Of a stretch of 64,000 nucleotides of DNA, positions 60,860 to 64,000 are shown piece after piece (the first letter of the stretch is position 1; every line of letters begins with the position of its first letter). A model generated the notes under the pieces. The model had not been told where the DNA came from. It did not search any database and saw nothing but the letters and a program-made list of their open reading frames with translations. This DNA is from Lentisalinibacter sp964427415 (GTDB taxonomy: Bacteria; Pseudomonadota; Gammaproteobacteria; Steroidobacterales; Woeseiaceae): positions 1 to 64,000 of the forward strand of contig CAYRUH010000003.1 of the NCBI GenBank assembly GCA_964427415.1, read 5' to 3'. Made by a program: the position numbers and the translations under genes.

Positions 60860-62052
60860 CCGGATATCTGGATGTCGGCGAGCGCCGCGGCCAGTCGTTG
60901 TACGTGCGCGGCGTCGATGACGTAGGGCGGCAGCAGTCGCAGCACGGCGGGGTCGCTGCTGGTGCCCGTGAGTATGTCACGCTCGAGCAGGGCGTCGCGC
61001 ACCCGGGCCGCGGGCACCGTGCAGCGCAGCCCGAGCAGCAGACCCTTGCCCTGGAGGCCCGCCACCGGCCCCGTCACGCAGGTCGAGCGAATCTGCGCCT
61101 CCCGCTCGCGCACGTTGTCCATCAGGCCCTCCCCGGTGATCGCATCCAGGACGGCCTCGATCGCGGCGCAGGCGACCGGCCCGCCGCCGAAGGTGGTGCC
61201 GAGGTCGCCGGGACGCAGTTCCGCCGCCAGCGCCTCGGTGGTGAGCAGTGCGCCGCAGGGGAAGCCGCCGCCGAGCGACTTGGCGGCGGTGACGATGTCC
61301 GCCTCGACGCCGGCGTGCTGGATGGCGAAGGGCAGGCCGGAGCGGCCCGTGCCGCATTGCACCTCGTCGGCGATGAACAAGGCGCCGTGGGCTTTCGCCG
61401 CGTCGCCCAGTGCCTGCAGGAACGCCGGCGCCAGGTCGAAGGCGCCGGCCACTCCCTGCACGGGTTCGACGATGACGGCGGCGGTGCCGTCGTCCACCGC
61501 GTGGCGCGCTGCCTCGGCGTCGTCCCGGGGCACGAAGACCACCTCGAACGGCAGGCTCGGGAAGGCATACCAGCGTTTGCGGCTGCCCCAGGTCACGGCG
61601 GCCGCTGCGGTGCTGCGGCCGTGGAAGGCGTGTTCCACGGCCACCACCTTGCGCCGCCCGGTGGCCAGACAGGCAATCCGGAGCGCGTTCTCGTTGGCTT
61701 CGGCGCCGCTGTTCACGAACAGCACGCGGGTGAGGTGATCCGGCGCGAAGGCGGTCAGTTTCCCGGCGGCACGGGCGCGCACGGCGAGCGGCGACATGTT
61801 GCTCTGGAACAGGAGTGTCTTCATCTGCCGCTCGAGGGCCGAGATCAGCGCCGGATGATCGTAGCCGAGCGCCGTCACGGCGTGGCCGCCGTAGAAGTCC
61901 AGGATCTCGCGGCCGTCCGCCGTCTGCAGGTACACGCTATGTGCGCTGACCGGCTCGATGGCCAGGTGCGGGTACACCGGCAGGGTGCAGGCGGCCTCGA
62001 CGGCGGCGGCGTTACGGTTCGCGTCAGGGTTGGTGTTCACGAGCGCTCTCAT
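60853..62052 (-). CDS. argD: Acetylornithine aminotransferase
   Basis: 399 aa from ATG 62052, which overlaps the argC stop (ATGA). Class III PLP aminotransferase motifs: F-V-N-S-G-A-E-A-N-E-N-A-L-R, H-A-F-H-G-R-S, F-I-A-D-E-V-Q-C-G-T-G-R-S-G with the PLP-contacting Asp, and A-A-K-S-L-G-G-G-F-P with the PLP Lys. It converts N-acetylglutamate semialdehyde to N-acetylornithine. Followed after 44 nt, filled with 11-bp repeats, by the carbamoyltransferase gene. Confidence 0.94.
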   Translation of the reverse strand: MRALVNTNPDANRNAAAVEAACTLPVYPHLAIEPVSAHSVYLQTADGREILDFYGGHAVTALGYDHPALISALERQMKTLLFQSNMSPLAVRARAAGKLTAFAPDHLTRVLFVNSGAEANENALRIACLATGRRKVVAVEHAFHGRSTAAAAVTWGSRKRWYAFPSLPFEVVFVPRDDAEAARHAVDDGTAAVIVEPVQGVAGAFDLAPAFLQALGDAAKAHGALFIADEVQCGTGRSGLPFAIQHAGVEADIVTAAKSLGGGFPCGALLTTEALAAELRPGDLGTTFGGGPVACAAIEAVLDAITGEGLMDNVREREAQIRSTCVTGPVAGLQGKGLLLGLRCTVPAARVRDALLERDILTGTSSDPAVLRLLPPYVIDAAHVQRLAAALADIQISGQ

Positions 62053-63119
62053 AGCCAGCCGGGGGCCGGTTGCGTGAGACCGGCGGTCTCCGGCAGCGAC
62101 CACAGGCGGTTCATCCATTGCATGGCGCCGCCGGCGGCGCCTTTCAGCAGATTGTCGATGACGACGAAGACGGCGGCTGTGGACGCGTCCGCGGCCACGC
62201 CGATGTGGGCATAGTTGCTGCCGGCCACGTCCTTCACTCGTGGCGTGCCGTCCAGCACGCGCACGAACGGTGCGTCACGGTAGTAGTCGGCCAGGGCGGC
62301 TACCAGCGCGTCGCGATCGGCGCCCGCGGCCAGCGGCGCCTGCAGGGTCGAGTGGATGCCGCGGGCGAACGGCCCGGAGTGGGGGATGAAGCTGAAGCTG
62401 GCCGCCACCCCGCTGGCCGCCTCCGATAGCGCGGCAATCTCCGGCGCGTGCCGATGCGCCAGCGGCTTGTAGGCGAACAGGTTGCTGTGCCGTTCCGGAT
62501 GATGGGTGGTCGCCGTGGGGCTGCGGCCGGAACCGGTGCTGCCGGTGATGCCGGCGACGTACACGGTGGGGTGGAGCAGGCCCGCGGCGAGCAGCGGCAC
62601 TGCGCCCAGCAGCACCGAGGTGGCGAAGCAGCCGGGATGCGCCGCATGGTCGGTATCCGTCGCGGCCAGGTGCTCGGGCACCGCGCAGCGGAACGCGTTG
62701 CAGAGCTCGGGCGCGCCGTGGTCCTGGCCGTACACCGCCTCGAAGGCCTCGCGGGCGGGGAAACGGAAATCGGCCGAGGCGTCCACGACGTGCAGGCGGC
62801 TGTCCGCGCTCTGTGCATCGGCGAGCAGTTGCGCCAGCATCGGCGCTGAGGCGCCATGCGGGGCCGCGGAGAACACCGCCAGCTCTTCATGGCGCTGCAG
62901 CAGCGCCGGCACGTCGTGCGGGCCGACGAACGAGGTATCCGCGTAGGCGGCGCCGAGCTGGGGGAATGTCGCCGCAACCGGCTCGCCGGCGCGGCTGCCG
63001 GAGACGGCGGCGGCCAGCGTCAGATTCGGGTGGCCGGCGAGCAGGCGCAGGAACTCGCCGGCCACGTAACCGGTGCCGCCGAGGACCAGCGTCGGGATGG
63101 TCGCGGCCGGGATTGTCAT
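62049..63119 (-). CDS. argC: N-acetyl-gamma-glutamyl-phosphate reductase
   Basis: 356 aa from ATG 63119. The NAD(P)-binding start V-L-G-G-T-G-Y-V-A-G-E-F-L-R-L-L and the catalytic Cys in A-H-P-G-C-F-A-T-S are clear, as are G-I-T-G-S-T-G-S-G-R-S-P and H-R-H-A-P-E-I. It reduces N-acetylglutamyl phosphate to the semialdehyde. Typical length. It starts 14 nt after the DUF1611 stop codon and overlaps argD by 4 nt. Confidence 0.95.
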   Translation of the reverse strand: MTIPAATIPTLVLGGTGYVAGEFLRLLAGHPNLTLAAAVSGSRAGEPVAATFPQLGAAYADTSFVGPHDVPALLQRHEELAVFSAAPHGASAPMLAQLLADAQSADSRLHVVDASADFRFPAREAFEAVYGQDHGAPELCNAFRCAVPEHLAATDTDHAAHPGCFATSVLLGAVPLLAAGLLHPTVYVAGITGSTGSGRSPTATTHHPERHSNLFAYKPLAHRHAPEIAALSEAASGVAASFSFIPHSGPFARGIHSTLQAPLAAGADRDALVAALADYYRDAPFVRVLDGTPRVKDVAGSNYAHIGVAADASTAAVFVVIDNLLKGAAGGAMQWMNRLWSLPETAGLTQPAPGWL

Positions 63120-63133
63120 GTCCGCCCGGGCGC

Positions 63134-64000
63134 TCACCGGCGTTCTCCGCCGAGGCCGACGTGGCCTGCCACCAGGTCGCCGAGGCGCACGCCGTCGGTC
63201 AGGGCGTTGATCGCCTCGACGCCAAGGTCCTGGACGATCATGTCGATGCCTACCGCGTTGTCGGTGGCCGGGCCCGTGACCACCACCGGCTCGATGCCGT
63301 GGGTCTCGCGCAGCAGCTTCACGCCGCCCCAGGCCGCCACCGGGTCGTTGGCGCACAGCACCACCGCCGTGAAGGCGTCCTTCAGGGCCGGATCGTTCAG
63401 GATGGCCGACACGCCGTAGGGCCCGAGGATGCCGTCACCGAGCTCCATCACGATGGCGTCCGGCCGCTCCTCCGCGAGCTTGTTCAGCAGCGAGCGGGTG
63501 AGCGCCGGCCCGTTCGATGCGCTGGTGGTCACGACGCCGAAGTCCATGAACAGCAGGCCGTCCTCGGCGCCGGCATCCTCCATGGCCAGCACGTCCCGGC
63601 GCAGCGACACGCCGGTGGCCTTGCCCGCCGCCACCCGGTGGCGGTTGTGGCGCAACCGGCTGACGATGGCACAGGCGGCCGCCGTCTTGCCGGAGTCCAT
63701 GCAGGTGCCGGCCAGGGCGATGACGGGCACGCCGCGCACCTCGAGCCCCGCGTCATAGTCCAGCGGGAACTCGCCCACCCGGGCGGGCACGCCGATGCGC
63801 TCGCCGAGATAGGGGAAGGTGAGCACGGTGCCGAGCACCCGGCAGTCGAACGGCGGCCCGACGTCCGGGTTGGCGGAGTCGCAGATGCCGAGCACGCCGC
63901 CGATATTCAGGAGCTGCACGGTATCGCCGGCGGCCAGGGTCTTCGGCAGATGGCCTGAATAACCCCGCAGCGCCTTGCGGTGGCCGAGCGCGCCGACGAT
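63134..64000 (-). CDS. DUF1611 (DgcN-like) protein, 5' end beyond window
   Basis: 288 codons are visible; the frame is open to the right edge, so the start lies outside. The P-loop is I-A-L-A-G-T-C-M-D-S-G-K-T-A-A-A-C-A-I, preceded by a beta-rich N-terminal part (G-Y-S-G-H-L-P-K-T). Later blocks E-D-G-L-L-F-M-D-F-G-V-V-T-T-S and E-L-G-D-G-I-L-G-P-Y-G-V match DUF1611. By recall, DUF1611 includes DgcN, reported to N-acetylate D-glutamate in a pathway with an epimerase, DgcA. Heading an arg operon here, it may supply N-acetylglutamate. Confidence 0.85.
   Translation of the reverse strand: MVGALGHRKALRGYSGHLPKTLAAGDTVQLLNIGGVLGICDSANPDVGPPFDCRVLGTVLTFPYLGERIGVPARVGEFPLDYDAGLEVRGVPVIALAGTCMDSGKTAAACAIVSRLRHNRHRVAAGKATGVSLRRDVLAMEDAGAEDGLLFMDFGVVTTSASNGPALTRSLLNKLAEERPDAIVMELGDGILGPYGVSAILNDPALKDAFTAVVLCANDPVAAWGGVKLLRETHGIEPVVVTGPATDNAVGIDMIVQDLGVEAINALTDGVRLGDLVAGHVGLGGERR

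Noticed and set aside
1..64000. tRNA, rRNA, CRISPR arrays, IS elements, integrases or prophage genes
   Set aside because: Looked for on both strands by eye (T-loop-like motifs, repeat-spacer patterns, transposase or integrase motifs); none found.

Overview
The window reads as a high-GC gammaproteobacterial chromosome segment, probably from a metagenome-assembled or draft genome: it carries four runs of exactly 100 N. The lineage call rests on the block polA / engB / cytochrome c4 / dsbA, a HupE/UreJ pair, a POT peptide transporter with DUF885 peptidases, and a sigma-factor plus Ser/Thr-kinase-TPR pair of the kind frequent in Wenzhouxiangella/Xanthomonadales-like bacteria. PEP-CTERM-like and GlyGly-CTERM-like sorting tails both occur. 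No tRNA, rRNA, CRISPR array, intact IS element or prophage was seen.

Layout. 1-6.8 kb: a SEC-C/TPR protein, a minus-strand trio of envelope proteins of unknown function, and a divergent HTH-TM-TPR protein. 6.8-9.5 kb: a YdeP/FdhF-type molybdopterin oxidoreductase with a halogenase-like gene relic upstream. 9.5-18.5 kb: two large membrane-anchored Ser/Thr kinase-TPR proteins. The first is followed by a PEP-CTERM-like exported protein and a peptidoglycan-binding-like protein; the second is translationally coupled to an ECF sigma factor. 18.6-24.4 kb: a giant secreted NHL/cadherin/thrombospondin-3 repeat protein. 24.3-33.3 kb: peptide use (M20 peptidase, POT transporter, DUF885 peptidase) with a Tat-exported flavin amine oxidase coupled to a cytochrome c lipoprotein. 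33.4-38.1 kb: an acetate-type symporter/DUF4212 pair diverging from a CNB-CBS-DUF294 protein and a DnaQ-like exonuclease. 38.1-43.1 kb: small envelope proteins, a LysR regulator, a GIY-YIG (DUF123) protein, and an NfeD-like and a CIA30-DUF4174 protein. 43.2-51.5 kb: a TonB receptor, two HupE/UreJ-like proteins, a double-VOC protein, a YeiH-type transporter and a second DUF885 peptidase. 51.6-54.0 kb: a DsbA-like lipoprotein, cytochrome c4 and EngB. 54.0-64.0 kb: one uninterrupted minus-strand block, DUF1611-argC-argD-argF'-argB-argH-thioesterase-lptM-polA, running off the right edge.

Most interesting signals. (1) The polA-engB gap holds four consecutive perfect stem-loops ending in a U-tract terminator on the polA strand, preceded by an RpoE/AlgU-like promoter. 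It is a strong candidate sRNA at the locus where E. coli has Spot 42 and Pseudomonas has ErsA. (2) A DUF1611 (DgcN-like, putative glutamate N-acetyltransferase) gene heads an arginine operon that shows no N-acetylglutamate synthase. (3) The ECF sigma factor has Q-S-T-A where region 2.2 normally has D-A-E-D, and overlaps the gene of a Ser/Thr kinase, suggesting activation by phosphorylation. (4) Two of the N gaps are flanked by identical 55-bp copies, an assembly artefact; collapsing them restores two intact genes.
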